A program made the translations under genes and the position numbers. Below the pieces are notes generated by a model, which was not told the DNA's origin, did not search any database, and was given only the letters and a program-made list of their open reading frames with translations. From contig CM038228.1 of NCBI GenBank assembly GCA_021442155.1, positions 8,411,179-8,475,178 of the forward strand: DNA of 64,000 nucleotides, given 5' to 3'. Source of the stretch: Cymbidium sinense. Its lineage: Eukaryota > Streptophyta > Magnoliopsida > Asparagales > Orchidaceae. How positions within the stretch are numbered: the stretch's first letter is position 1; each line of letters begins with the position of its first letter. This document shows, one piece after another, positions 49,660 through 62,100 of this stretch.

Positions 49660-50720
49660 AAATAAAAAGATGAAAAGATAGATAGGATGGAAAAGCAACG
49701 TGAGGACTTGTTAGCGGTAGTCTCAGTACTTCAGAAACAAGCACCAGTAGTTCATCCTACTACAGTTGAGATCAGTTAGCCAGAGTTAGTGCATGTCTTG
49801 GAACCAACCAAGGCTTTACCTTCTGAGCAAGGTAGCACTAGCATGTATAAGAAGGTAGTGGAAGTACCTCCATATAAGAAAAAGACATAAAATATATGGT
49901 TGATCAGCAAGTGAAAGAAGCATTGGCTCAAGCCCGAGGGAGATCATCAATTCCAAAGGGTAGACCCTACCCGGAGGAATTTGATACCATCTAGTACCCC
50001 AAAGGTTTTTTATTTCAAAAGCTTTGATGGCGGAAACCGAGGCAGAGCTTGCACATTTCAAGTTATTGCAACATCGATGAGCGATGCTTTACTTTTCTGT
50101 CTCTTTGTCAGCAGCTTAACAGGGATAGCATTTGATTGGTACGCTGAACTGCCCAACGGTTTAGTGAAGACTTTTGTTGAGTTAAAGCAACTCTTCATCA
50201 AGAGGTTTTGAGCTCAAAGGATGATGCTGGCAATCTCGTACCCAAATAATCCTATTGAGTCCCTCATTGATTACATTCTCGTGTGCATAACTTGAGTATG
50301 AATATAAATCAAACCAAACAAAGATGCCATCAAGATTCTACTATTCATGCTCAAGGGTTTCACCATCAAAACCTTGAGAAATTAATCTAAGGAGCTTACA
50401 AGGAGAAGTCACCTAATTCACCAATCAAGTAAGTAAGGATAATAAGGGATAGTTATAGTGTGATGGTAGAAGAAGCTTCTAGAGATCAGGTATTCTACCC
50501 TTGCATACCAGAAAGGTATACATATATACAAAGACACCACCACTCTTTTAGATAACAAACCTTATTTTTTTAAGAGGGAGGTAATCGTGAAGATCTTTAA
50601 GAACCTCTTAAAGAATCTGATTTTAGCTACCAACCTAAGAGATCTGAGGAAGTAGGCAAAAGCCATGATCCTAACCCTACCACCACCTTATGCTAGGTCA
50701 TGTTTTGGAGGATTGCTTCA
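49660..50720 (+). pseudogene. gag: Giant Gypsy gag
   Basis: After a charged, coiled-coil-like stretch (EKIDRMEKQREDLLAVVSVL near 49670-49730) the retrotransposon gag domain appears at 49981-50211: FKSFDGGNRGRACTF, LLFCLFVSSLTGIAFDWYAE, LPNGLVKTFVELKQLFIKRF. Tat/Ogre gags have the same 'FDWYxxLPxGSVxxFxxLxxxFxxRF' pattern. It stops at 50211 and continues brokenly to a segment at about 50690 (GHVLEDCFTFKDWLEH) corresponding to the C-terminal zinc-binding region. Several stops. Confidence 0.8.
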
Positions 50721-51780
50721 CATTTAAGGATTGGCTTGAACATAGCTTCAAGATCGGTGCTGTAGTTATCCCAAAGGAATACCTTATGGAACAACCTTCC
50801 AGTTCCATTAGGGTAATCCTTGGGGATACTTACGATCCTACCAAAATCAAAGAAGGTTGGGATATCTCCTTATCAAAAACCTCTAAAAAATCATTAAGAA
50901 GATCAAGAAGCTTTCCTTGCAGGTGCCCGAGTCAGCTCAAACCTCCAATATCAAGGAAGGTTTGCAAGTTACCAGTGCCAACTCAAGAAAGTTGGGAGAT
51001 CGACACTGCGCCCTGGGATAGCCTAATAGCAACCAATCGAGTCCAGCCATCTACCATTGCTACCACATCGTGACTTCTTCCACTTCAGCTCTTTCTTCTT
51101 CTACTAGTAGAACTCTTGTATCGGAGGATAAGGGCACCAAACCCTAACCCCTCTTACTTTACTTGATTTCTACTTTGTACCTCCTATCAAATCCAAGAAA
51201 TTAAAGAATAAAGCTAGCTTGAATTACATCTATGTCACTTCTGATGGGTTGTCTACTTCTATTCTTATTGATAACTCTTCAAGTCAAAATAATTATAATA
51301 ATTTTGATCTTCCTCTTTCTGATTCAGAGTTGGATTTTCCTACTATGAATATTATGAGTTTACCTCTTGAGATAGACTTGGAATCATCTGATTCTGAGGG
51401 TCCCATAGGAGAAGCTGTAGGTGAGCCTGATGTGCAGGTAGAACCTTCCATTACCCTGCCACAAGAGATCAAGTCAACCTCCTCAGAATGGCAAGGTTCT
51501 ACCCAGCACCTCAAGATGTAGGGAAATAATTGGTGTGTAGGATCGAGAAGCCCTCCACAGATGCTCCACCCTTAGATATGCTTTTGGGAGGATCACTAGG
51601 TGGACAACAACATCCTTTCTAAAAAGTTCCATCTAAAGCATATATGATGCCCTCTTATCCAAAGAGATGAGGGAATCATTAATCAAGGCTCTCCTTGATC
51701 CAAATAAGCAGCTCAAATTGACCGCTATTGTTGAGGAAGCACATTACTCTAGAGAAGCTCAAGGGATCATGTTCATAGAT
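50721..51780 (+). other. Linker between gag and protease of the giant element
   Basis: Low-complexity frames rich in Ser, Asp and Glu (51219-51521: SDSELDF, ESSDSEGPIGEAVGEPD) fit the variable linker between gag and protease in Tat elements. No domain recognised. Confidence 0.5.
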
Positions 51781-52150
51781 AAAGACCTTCTTCTGGGGGA
51801 CTTGGAGTAGAACTTTCCCCTCTACATCATAGTTGACATGGGCAAATTCAAACTAACCAGAGTTTTCATCGATCTAGGTGCATCGATGAACATTATGAGT
51901 CTAAAGACCCTTGCCTATTTGAGGATTGATATCTCTACACTCTGAGGAGATCGGATGATGTTGAGAGGATTCAATGAACAAGGTGAGTGGGCTTTAGATT
52001 CTATAGTGTTACCATTGGAGATTGGTGACTGAAAGACTGAAGCCAAGTTTTACATCATTGATTCGAATACTTCATTCACCCATTTGTAGGGCCTTGGATA
52101 CATCAAAACAAGATGATTCCATCCTCCCTCCATCAGTGAATCAAGTTCAG
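51781..52150 (+). pseudogene. pol: Giant Gypsy aspartic protease
   Basis: The active-site region reads VFIDLGASMNIM at about 51862-51897, followed by LKTLAYLRID and, after stops, KAEAKFYIIDSNTSF. The family has D-(S/T/G)-G-A; here the residue after Asp is Leu. The protease would cut the gag-pol polyprotein. At least three stops interrupt it. Confidence 0.75.
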
Positions 52151-53040
52151 AAAGGATGGGATTGAATACTGTGTCAAAAGTGATACAAAAAGCAATTTTC
52201 AGTTAGAGAGTTGAGATTTATGAGGATGCAACCTACTATCTTCCTCAAAACACCCTTTCTCGTGAACTTGGACAAAATTCAAATTCAAAAGAAAAAGAAA
52301 ATGATGAAAAAGAAAAGCTAAAAGAAAAATAAAAGAAAAATAAAAATTCAAGTGAACAAGAAAGGGGAATTTAAGAAGAAATAGATCTGCATATCACATT
52401 CCACCCACAGTCCATTCCTTCATATCGACATATGGGTAAGATGACTCAACCTCCACTAGGCAGAGGCACAGGCAGAAACAGAGGCAGTTCCAGAGGTGGA
52501 AGACCCTCTAATTGGCCATCAGTTAACACAGGTTATGTTCTAGTTCATGGGAGTAGCCCTACTATTCACATATATTTGGAATCCAGCTTAGAGGACAAGT
52601 CTCATGTGATTAGTATACCTGCCAACCCCTCTCAGCAGGGTCCATTGGAGGTGACTTTCATCCGTGAAGAACAAGGCAAAATATTTGAATATTATGCAAA
52701 ACTATAGATTGGGAACCTTAGCTCTAACCTCACTTTCATCCCAAAAAAGTTGAAGTTTAAGGAAGCCCTGAGTCTTCCAAATATATAAAGTAAATAGATT
52801 CTTTTTTGGGTTCATCATCCTCAAGTCCAAGTTGATGTAAAACTTGAGGAGGATTCATTTAAAGAATTAATGGAATTACCATTTGACTTTACTGCCTTTA
52901 TGTTCAAAATCATATAGAAAGGTTTGTGTTCCTCATACATGGTCCTGCACGTGTCGAGCATTTTGAGAAACATTGGAGCAATATAGAAAGGGAAGCATAA
53001 TCAAGATTAGGACTAAGATTCAGTACAGTGGGTCCAGTCA
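52151..53040 (+). other. Region between protease and RT of the giant element
   Basis: Contains a Lys/Glu-rich stretch (52290-52380) and a 91-codon frame at 52432-52707 with an Arg/Gly-rich start (GRGTGRNRGSSRGGRPSNW). No domain recognised. Ogre elements carry a spliced intron and a spacer at this position; splice sites could not be assigned here. Confidence 0.4.
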
Positions 53041-54060
53041 ATGACGATGATTACTATTTGGTTGTTACCAATCATTTGGAGTCTGATAGGTTCTTTTCAC
53101 ACAACCCCAACTCTTATGAAAATGTGTTTAGAAACCTCAGATGATTCAGATGATCTTCAAATCAAGGATGCACCTCAAGAATTTGAAGAGGAGATTCATT
53201 CAACAATCGACAAGCTTAAAGAAATCAACTTCGGGATAGAAGAAAATCCACGCCCGACGTACATTAGCTCATTATTGAATGAAGAAGAAACCAATGACTT
53301 AGTTAGGCTATTGATTGAGTTTAAAGACTATTTTGCATGGAGTTATGAAGAGATGCCTAGATTATCTCCTGACGTAGTAGTCCATAAGCTAGCAATAGAT
53401 CTTAATGCTACCCCTATTAAGAAAGCTTCTAGACTCATGCGATTAAAAATTAAACAATAGGTCATTTTTGAGGTCAAGAAACTAATCGATGCTGGCTTCA
53501 TCAAGGAAGAAAAATACCCTACTTGGTTTTCCAGTGTCATCCTAGTTAAAAAGAAGATGACCAAATTCGCATATGCATCAATTTCAAGGACTTAAACAAG
53601 GCATGTCCTAAGGATGAATTTTATCTTCCTATACCAAAATTAATGGTGGACATTGCCTCATCTCATGCAATATTATCTTTCATGGATGGGTCATCTGGCT
53701 ACAACCAAATCAAGATGTCTCCCAAAGATGAAAGAAATACCGCTTTTCAAACCCCGATCATAATCTTTTGTTATAAGGTCATGCCATTCAGCCTTAAAAA
53801 TGCTGGTGCTACATACCAAGCCATGACTCAGATCTTCAATGAATTCATCCATCATCAGGTTGAGTGCTATGTTGATGATCTAGTAGTCAAGAGCAGAGAA
53901 AAGGAAGACCACGTCTTTGACTTAAGGGTAATTTTCGAACGGTTAAGATAATATAACCTCAAAATGAATCCCCTGAAGTGTGCATTTAGAGTAGCTTTAG
54001 GGAAATTCCTTGGGTTTGTTGTTTGACACTAGGGAATATAGGTAGATCCTGAAAGGATCA
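53041..54060 (+). pseudogene. pol: Giant Gypsy reverse transcriptase
   Basis: 53041-53460 holds the region before RT (RLLIEFKDYFAWSYEEMP, DVVVHKLAID, ASRLMRLKIKQ) ending at a TAG. RT continues VIFEVKKLIDAGFIKEEKYP, shifts frame near 53562, then RICINFKDLNKACPKDEF and, in 53643-53951, LSFMDGSSGYNQIKM, CYKVMPFSLKNAGATYQ and the intact catalytic YVDDLVVKS at 53868. LKMNPLKCAF follows a stop. 'DLNKACPKD' and 'SGYNQIxM' are Tat/Ogre wording. Active-site residues survive, but the frame does not. Confidence 0.9.
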
Positions 54061-54240
54061 AAGATATCTTAGAAATGTCACCTCCTAAAAGTCTAACATA
54101 ACTCAGATCCTTCCAAGGATGACTGGCATATCTAAGATGCTTTATCTCCAACCTATCGGGGAGATGCAAGCCATTTTTTGCACTTGTCAAAAAGGATGCC
54201 AAGTTCAACGAGATGATTAAAATGGCAGTATGCCTTTGAA

Positions 54241-54600
54241 GATATCAAGCAGTATTTGGTGAAGCTACTAGTTTTAGCAGCCCCTATCCCAGGCAGGCCA
54301 CTCATCCTCTACACTACTGTATTGGATGACTCTCTCGGTGCTCTATTGGCCCAAGATAATGATGAAGGAAAGAAAAGCACTCTCTACTATCTCAGCATTC
54401 ATTTGATTCCTGATGAAGCAAACTATCCACCTATTAAGAAACATTGCCTAGCTTTGATCGTTGCTTCCCAAAAGCTACAATACTACATGCTTTCTCATAA
54501 GGTGAACTTGATCTCCAGAATAAATCCACTACAGTATCTCATGACACGGCCAATGCAATCTGGACATTTTCCACGATGGTCCATGATACTCTTGTAGTTT
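54241..54600 (+). pseudogene. pol: Giant Gypsy RNase H (RT-linked)
   Basis: An open stretch of about 113 codons: PLILYTTVLDDSLGALLAQ, STLYYLSIHLIPDEANYPPI, HCLALIVASQKLQYYMLSH, VNLISRINPLQYLMTRP. This is the RNase H-like domain that follows RT in Tat elements and removes the RNA strand of the hybrid. Confidence 0.85.
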
Positions 54601-54729
54601 GACATCACATTTGTACCCCTCTGTGTGGTAAAAGGATAAGCACTAGCAGATTTCTTAATAGCACACCCACTGCTTGCTGATTCTCTGCTTAGTGATGATC
54701 TCCCTGATGAAAAAATCATGAACTTAGGG

Positions 54730-55180
54730 GAGGTTAGAAACCACCGATGGGTGATGTATTTTGATGGTGTAGCTTCTTTTCACAAAGGAGAAGCATCATG
54801 ATCTATTCTCCCAGGAAAGGCAGGAGTATGAATAATTCTTCTAACTCCAGACCATAATATGATGAGATTCTCATATTATCTTTCCAACCCCTGCACCAAC
54901 AATAAAGCTGAGTATGAGGCTTTGATTGTCAGTCTGGAGTTAGCCATCACCATCAGTGTCAAGAGCATCAACATCTTTGGGGATTCCCAGTTGGTCATCA
55001 TTCAGATTATCGGATCCTACAAGGTTCTCAAACCCAAGCTTCATCATTACCATGAGTATACCATGAAGCTGTTGGCCCAGATCCCTGAAGTCACCATCTA
55101 CAAGGTTCCCCATGGAAAGAACATAGTAGCAGATGCCTTGGCTAAACTTTCCAAAGAATTGGCATGTCTGGAAGATGAGT
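54730..55180 (+). pseudogene. pol: Second (archaeal-like) RNase H of the giant Gypsy
   Basis: After a short linker a second RNase H appears: WVMYFDGVAS (first Asp), NKAEYEALIVSLELA (Glu), INIFGDSQLVIIQI (Asp), KNIVADALAKL (last Asp). A dual RNase H is a known hallmark of plant Tat/Ogre elements, where the additional domain is of archaeal type. All four acidic residues are present. The first part is broken by a stop near 54800; from 54859 the frame is open into integrase (263 codons). Confidence 0.85.
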
Positions 55181-56511
55181 CTATTTCAATATGGGTCCAA
55201 AATAGACAAGTCCTATCCCTTATTGATTGTGAACTCATCGAGAGACTTTCTTGTGAAGGAGAGGTTACTGTTTCCAAAAAGGATGAGGATCTGTATTGGA
55301 GGCAACCATTCATAGACTATTTGAACACTAGAAAACTACCTCAACCAAAGTCACAAGCCCATCAGGTGAAACAGAGAGCTCTCTCTGATGCTCTCGTTGA
55401 TGGAACCCTGTATTGTCGATCCTTTAACCAAATGTGGTTACATTATTTAGACAAACATGAAGCTCATGAAATTGTAATCAGGGTATATTCAAGTCTATGC
55501 GGAGCACATCAATCCGATCTGAAGATGAAGATGAAGATCAAGCAACTTGGATACTCGGCCTTGATGATTACAGGCATGGATGTGGTTAGGGAGCCATGTC
55601 AGTGCGGTATGTCCTCCACCAACCACCCAACATTCTACACCTTACCTTAGCCTCATTTCCATTTGAGTGTTGGGGTACCGACATTGTGGATCTATTGATC
55701 CTCCTTCTTTCAAGGGCATCGGTTCATCTTAGGCGCCATCTACTTTTCAAGTGGGTGAGAAATCCCACTCGAGATGTCAGCATGTGCTTCAATTTTTTAG
55801 GAACCATATTGTATCTAGGTTCAGGGTGCCTCGACGAATTATATTTGATAATGGTACTACATTCAAAAGCACCAAGATCAATAGCTTCGCCAGAAGACAT
55901 GGCATCGATTGGAGATACTCCACCATTTACTACTCTAGAGCAAATGGTTTAACAGAAGCATTCAACAAAACTCTCATCCAAATACTGAAGAAAACTCTTG
56001 ATGATAACAAGAGACAGTGGCATGAGTAGTTGGTTGAAGCCTTGTGGGCCTACCACACCACATACCGAACTCCAACTTAGTCTACCCTATTTTCCTTAGT
56101 GTATGGGTCTGAAGTCGTTCTACCTTTAGAAGTTTAACTCCCTTCACTAAGGATAGCATTGGGTAGCAAGATCACTACAGAGCAGAATGCAAAGTTGCGG
56201 TTAGAAGAGCTCAAAGGTTTGGAGGAGAGTCGCCTACGGCGCCAGAACCTTGAGTTGTACAAGGCCAAAATGATTCAAGCTCACAATAATCTAGTCCACC
56301 CTAGGTCTTTCTGAGTAGGAGAACTTGTGTTAGTCCTAAGGAGACCAATTGTTGCCTGTCAAAATATGGGAGGCAAGTTTGAACCCACTTGGGAAGGCCC
56401 CTATATCATAGAGAAGGCCTACCAAGGAGGATCTTATTAGCTTATTGATTGTAAAGGGGAACACCCGATGCTTCCAATTAATGGGCTCTATCTAAAGAAA
56501 TATTACCCATG
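55181..56511 (+). pseudogene. pol: Giant Gypsy integrase
   Basis: The zinc region (HEAHEIVIRVYSSLCGAHQS, then ...CQCG) lies at 55460-55610. The catalytic core is in shifted frames: FECWGTDIVD near 55665 (Asp), RVPRRIIFDNGTTFKS near 55830 (Asp) and NGLTEAFNKTL near 55945 (Glu). The C-terminal part follows: ALWAYHTTYRTP, LVYGSEVVLPLEV, KLRLEELKGLEESRLRRQN, GGKFEPTWEGPYIIEKAY, ending LKKYYP-stop at about 56511. The catalytic triad is intact. At least four stops or frame changes occur. Confidence 0.87.
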
Positions 56512-56629
56512 AAATAAATCATGTTTGAAAATAAGTATTAATAAAAATAACAAAATCAGATTCCACTCATCAAATCTTCTCTTCTTTCGAAGCATTGTTT
56601 GCTTATCTTGGGAATCCACCATGATGTGT

Positions 56630-56900
56630 TTAGGTTAGGTGTAAGAGACCCCTAGTGACATTCTATCTCTCTTTCACAACACGAACACAATCTCCTGCTA
56701 TTAAAATAGGTGTAAGAGAACAGAGGCATCTATTTGATTAGTACAAGCGAGTTAGGTGTAAGAGTCCCCGCTTCCTTTTCTTAGTGGGAATTCACGGTTT
56801 GCCATCTATGGAAACATTTCATTAAACTCCCCAATGTGTTTAAGATAGGTGTGAGAGAACCCAAGAGGCATCCTATTCTTTTAACACATGCACAAAAATA
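56630..56900 (+). repeat. Tandem 'taggtgtaagaga' units after pol
   Basis: Four units near 56636, 56708, 56753 and 56845 share TAGGTGTAAGAGA followed by a 'cccc...ggcatccta'-like string. Non-coding, first of three repeat families between pol and the right LTR. Confidence 0.7.
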
Positions 56901-56929
56901 AACACAAATCTTTTATCTCAGGCTATTTT

Positions 56930-58520
56930 GATGTGGGAGCAAGCCCCGTGTGGCACTCACTCATTAGCTGCTCTAGGTTGGGTCTTCATACTACCTCGCT
57001 AGTATGTTACCCCAGTGGTCATTTGTTGGAGGATGTGAGTCCTCGCACTTTCTTCCTGACTTGACTACTGTAAACCAATGAGCACCTTGTTAGTTTGGTA
57101 GGCTTCACTGCCCAGCCAGTAAGCTACCTCATGTTGACTTCATTTAAGAAGATGTGAGTCCCAGTGCTTTATTCTTGAACTAGCCATCATGCATTAACTA
57201 GGTTGACTATATTTGAGGTTTAGGATAAGTCCCCCAGAGGCTCCTTTCCTCTTGACTACTTTTGAATTGATATAAGTCGCCCAGTGGCATTCACTCAGTA
57301 GCCGCCCTAGGTTGGATGGCACTTGTCGAGCCGAAGACAGACTATCCCAGCAATCAGTTCAGCTATAGGAGGATGTGAGTCTCCAAGCTTTCTTCCTAGG
57401 CTGATTGTTGTAAACCGATGGGCACCTTAGGTTGGTTGATGTTCTCTATGTCGATAGCGACTCACCCGATGAGTACACCACTCTTGGCAGATATGAATTC
57501 CCAAGCTTTCTCCTCGAGTTGGACACTGAATACCTATGTGATATATGACTAACCATGTCATCTTCTCCAGGGTGTTAGATTAAGCCTCTAGTGGCCCCAT
57601 CCCTGCGGGCATTCTATTTGGATCACGTCCTATGCGACCCCATTTAGACACTACCCGAGTTACTCTTGGATTGGACAGTCCCCTTTCCTAGTAACCACCC
57701 CTATGATTGGAGAATTTGTTCAGCGGATGCAGATTCTCCCTTGGTTCAGTAAATATGAGATAGATCTAGGTTAATATAAGATCTTCTCAGTTTTATCCCT
57801 CACAAACCAATAGGGTCCACGTTAAAACAAACTAAATGAATAAACAAACTATTCTCTTAGGATTAGGAATTCAACCCCCCAAAGGGCCCCTTTTTCCAAG
57901 CAGACATCCTATCTTTAGGGCAGTGTCAGCAGAACTCCCTATAGGAATTGTCTGACTACCTGTATTGAGATAAGTCCCCGGGTTGGCACTCACTCCATAG
58001 TCACCCTTAGGTCGGGTTTAATCTATTTTGCCACAAGCAGGTTACCTCGATAGTCATTTCGCTTTGAAAGATATAAAACTATGACACATTCTTTCTAGCA
58101 TGATGATTAAAAGCGACCACAGGTCGATTTGATTTGTTGCCCAAGCAGCCGATCATCCCAGTGGTCTTTTATAATGGAAGATGTGAGTTCCCGAGCTTTC
58201 TTCCCTTAAATTGATCATTGTAAACTGAAAGGCACTCCTTTGAAATCAAAATAAATCTAAAAAATGAAATTAATCTTTGACTATTTTTGAGCAGGTCTAA
58301 GTCTCCACTAGCATTCACTCAATAGTCAACCCTAGGTTGGGTTCAATCTATTGCCTTGCAAATAGATTGCACCAGCAACTGGTCCTTACTTTGGAGGATG
58401 TAAGTCTACTATGCTTTCTTCTTAGTACAGCTGTTGCATACTGAAATGCATCCCTTTGGTTGGCTAGTCCTACTTTATGTTTGGTAGACTACCCCTTTGG
58501 ATTGGTAAATCTGAGTTAGG
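56930..58520 (+). repeat. Diverged ~330-bp tandem repeats in the 3' untranslated region
   Basis: One phrase, 'gcactcactcattagctg' plus 'ccctaggttggg', recurs at about 56945, 57275, 57980 and 58305. A linked phrase, 'ggaggatgtgagtcc' plus 'gctttcttcct', recurs at about 57030, 57150, 57370, 58180 and 58395, often followed by 'gtaaaccgatgggcacc'. The region is GC-richer than the LTRs and has no long frame. Confidence 0.75.
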
Positions 58521-59160
58521 TCTAGGCCTCCATGGCTCCTACTCAGTACGATCCATTGCAAACAAATAGGATCCATCTAAAATATGAAACAAATCCAAAC
58601 AAAACACAACAATCAATCAATCTAAATCTAAATCTTTTGCTTCTCCTCAGTGAGATGCAAGTCTTTCAAGTCCCTCAACGGATCTAGAATTCTAATCCCT
58701 TAGAGAATTTCACAACCCCTCCCTTGTGGATGACTTGAATTTTCCTCCTTTGGTGGAGTTCACTTCTCATCCTGGAGTCTAAATAAACACAATTAAACAA
58801 ACAAAAATTGAAACAAATTCAACCCTCTTCCCCAGCGGAACTTAATTAAACAAATCAAATTTCTCCCCAGTGAGACTCAAATCAAACCTCTCATCCCCTT
58901 GTGGATGACTTGAAATTGCTTCCCTAGTGGAAGGTTCACCTATTCTATCCCTTAGAGGATTTCTCTCTCTCTCTCTCTCTCTCATGTCTTGGACATAAGT
59001 AGAGCCACATTGCACTAAGCTCCAGATTCCTTCTACACCTTGGGTTAGGGGTAGATTATTTTATTAGTGCTTGTGATCTTTCGGTGTTGTTGATTGTTTC
59101 GGTCAACACCAATATGTGTGGTGTTCCTTGTCAGTCATACCACACCTATTGGGAGCCCTT
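58521..59160 (+). repeat. Third 3' repeat family ('cccttgtggatgacttgaa') and (CT)n
   Basis: CCCTTGTGGATGACTTGAA recurs at about 58722 and 58899, with 'tcctcagtgaga'/'ccccagtgagac' and 'cccttagag(a/g)att' companions. A (CT)n run lies at about 58964-58983. The last 150 bases lead to the right LTR; no clear polypurine tract could be picked ('ttgggagcccttt' directly precedes the TG). Confidence 0.6.
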
Positions 59161-62100
59161 TGTTGACCTCATTTTTAGAGTGAGCTCTCAACCCCTCCAT
59201 CTTAGACATAGGACTCCTCTTAGACTTTAACATATCCTTAGTCTTAAGACACATCTAGTGATTAGGTGGACACTCAACCTAGCCCTAGAGACTTAGAAGA
59301 GTTAGCTATAAGAATAGGTCATGCCTATGGGGTGTTAGAAAAATTTTCCTACCCTTAGCTTGAACCATTCCTCACCTTCCTTCCTTCAAGTCAAAACTCC
59401 AAATGAATCTTATTTGATTTTCTCCAAACTCAAATCAATATCACATGATTGAAATTCCAAGTTTGAAATATTTGCTAAGTCCTTAATTCCCTCTTAAGGA
59501 CTTAGCCTAAATCATCTTCAAATCAATTCAAACTCATAAAATTTCCTCACAACTCATTTATACTCTCATTTATATTCACATATATAAATAAGATATAAAT
59601 TTAAATCGATCAAATTGAATTCCAAATTGAAATTCCAAATTCCAAATCTTGGCTAAGTCCTTTGATCTCCCATCATGGACTTAGCCTAAATCAAATCTAA
59701 ATCAATTCCAATTCATGAAATTTTCTCATAACCCATTTATATTCTCATTTATATTCACATATATAAATGAGATATAAATTCAAATCAATCAAATCAATAT
59801 CCAAATTGAAATTCCAAATTCCAAATATTTTTTAAGTCCTTTAATTCCCTCTTAAGGACTTAGCTCAAATCAACTTCAAATCACTTAAAATATTTGAAAT
59901 TTTCACATAACCCATTTATATTCTCATTTATATTCACATATATAAATGAGATATAATTTCAAACAACAAAATCAACTCCAAAAATCAAACTCAAATTCAA
60001 TCAAAATCCAACCTAAGTCTTTCAAGTCAAAATTTTGAACTTAGCCAAATCAACTTCAAATCAAGCCAAACTCTTGATTTTCTTTCATGATTCAATCAAT
60101 CCTACAATCATGAACCCAAATATAAATACAAACTTCAATCACCAAATCAAAACCCAATTCAAAAATCAAACCCAAGTCCATTTCATGTTCACCCTTTGAA
60201 TATGAAATTGTCAAATGAACCAAAGCCCATTTGACTTCAAACCACTTGTAAATGGATTTATATTTCAATCACGAGTCCATAAACAAGTTCAATCAAACTC
60301 CAATCAAGCTTTGACCAAGCCATTTGATCTACTCAGGCTCACTTGACCCAAAGTGACCTAATGTATCCTTTATGAGCCAAATTCTAAGCCTAACCAAATT
60401 GGATTGAACTAAGCCCATCTATGCCTCTCATCATGATCAACAATCATCATGGGATGATCAATCAATCAAATTGGGTCAAATCAAGTCAAACTTAAGGGTT
60501 GACCAAGTCAACACTTAGCCAAAATGAAACCCAACATAGCCAAAATCCACCATAGGCTAAATTGATTGAAACCATTAATCTAAGTTCATTCATGACCAAT
60601 GTTTGAACTTGACCAAGTCAACATTTGAACCTAACCTAGCCCAATTGGCCACTTGACCCAAGTTGACCCAACTTGACCTAAAAAGTCAAAATATGTCAAA
60701 ACTTGATCTAAGCCAAATTGATTGAAACCAATGGGTCAAGTTCATTCCAAATCACTTATTGAACTTGACCAAAGCCTCAATTAGCCAAAAAGACCTAGCA
60801 GCCCAATTGACCTTGATTGACCTAAAGGGTCATTTTGAGCAAACTTAACCAAAATTGGCTGGAAACAAAGATACCAATCCACTTCATATGACAAACCAAA
60901 CCTAAACCTACCCATGACCTAGCTCAAATAGGTCAAATTGGTTAACTTGACCCATTTGACCTAAATGAAGTCATATGAACCAAATTCAAGCCTAAACCAA
61001 ATTAAATCAAACCAAAGCCACTAAAACATTTTAAATGATCCTATGAACTTGACCCAACTCTTGGTTTTACCCAATTTGACCAATTGGTCAACTTGACCCA
61101 AGTTGACCCATTTTGACCTAAATGAGTCAACAAGAGCCAAACCATACCAAATGGACTCTAAATCCAATGAAACTTGGCCAAACCTATTTTCTCAACATAC
61201 CCAACATATCCAAATTCAAAAATTAGCCAAATGGACATTCTACCCCTATGCCATAGAATAAATTTTGGTCAATTCCTCTTCATACCTACTTGATACTCTC
61301 CTAATAGGTCAAGTAAACCTTATGGAGGGTGGTGCACCCAACCCAATGGGTTTGGGTAAGCTCAACTTGACCCAAGGCCAAAACCAAGCACATGGCTCAA
61401 ATTGGCAGCATGGAATCATTCTTCCACTCAATTTGAGCACATAGGGAATTACCATTCCACTCTTCTAGCCAAACTGACCCTATGGAAGCCTCATAGATCA
61501 AACAACCCACTTTGGGTCAATTTGATCAAAATAGCAAGTGAAGCTTTACCATCCGATTCTAAGGGGAGATATACTCCCCCTAATTTCAATTCACACACAC
61601 ACTCTATCGATTGAAGCATAAGAAGCAAGAGGAGTGATTCTAGAGTGATCCTAAGCTCTCTAGAGGGAGATTGAATTTGCCATTCTCAGTTTTCCCTTAA
61701 GCAAAAATAGGGGAGCTCCAAGGATTTTCCAACTTCCACTACACTCAAATTCAACCAAATTCCCTTTGCACACTCCCTCAGGGGATCAAGTAGAGCTTGC
61801 CCAACCTCTTTCCCAAGTTCCAAAGGCAAGGGAGATTCACTTCAATCAAAAAGCTCACTTGGTGTTGGTCCACGAGCTATCCACTCAACCTCAAGAGCTA
61901 GAACTTTCACCAAAGCTTCATCTCAGCAATGAAGCTCCTCTAGGAATCGAGCAGTGATCACCTCCATTGAGGTTAGACATTTTTTGATCACTAAACTGCA
62001 TGTGTGTTGGTCCTCTATGAAAGAAATGTTAATGGCATGAAGTTTCAACTATTAGATGTGCTCGCCATTAGGGTTAGATGGTGTGTGCAAAATTTCATCC

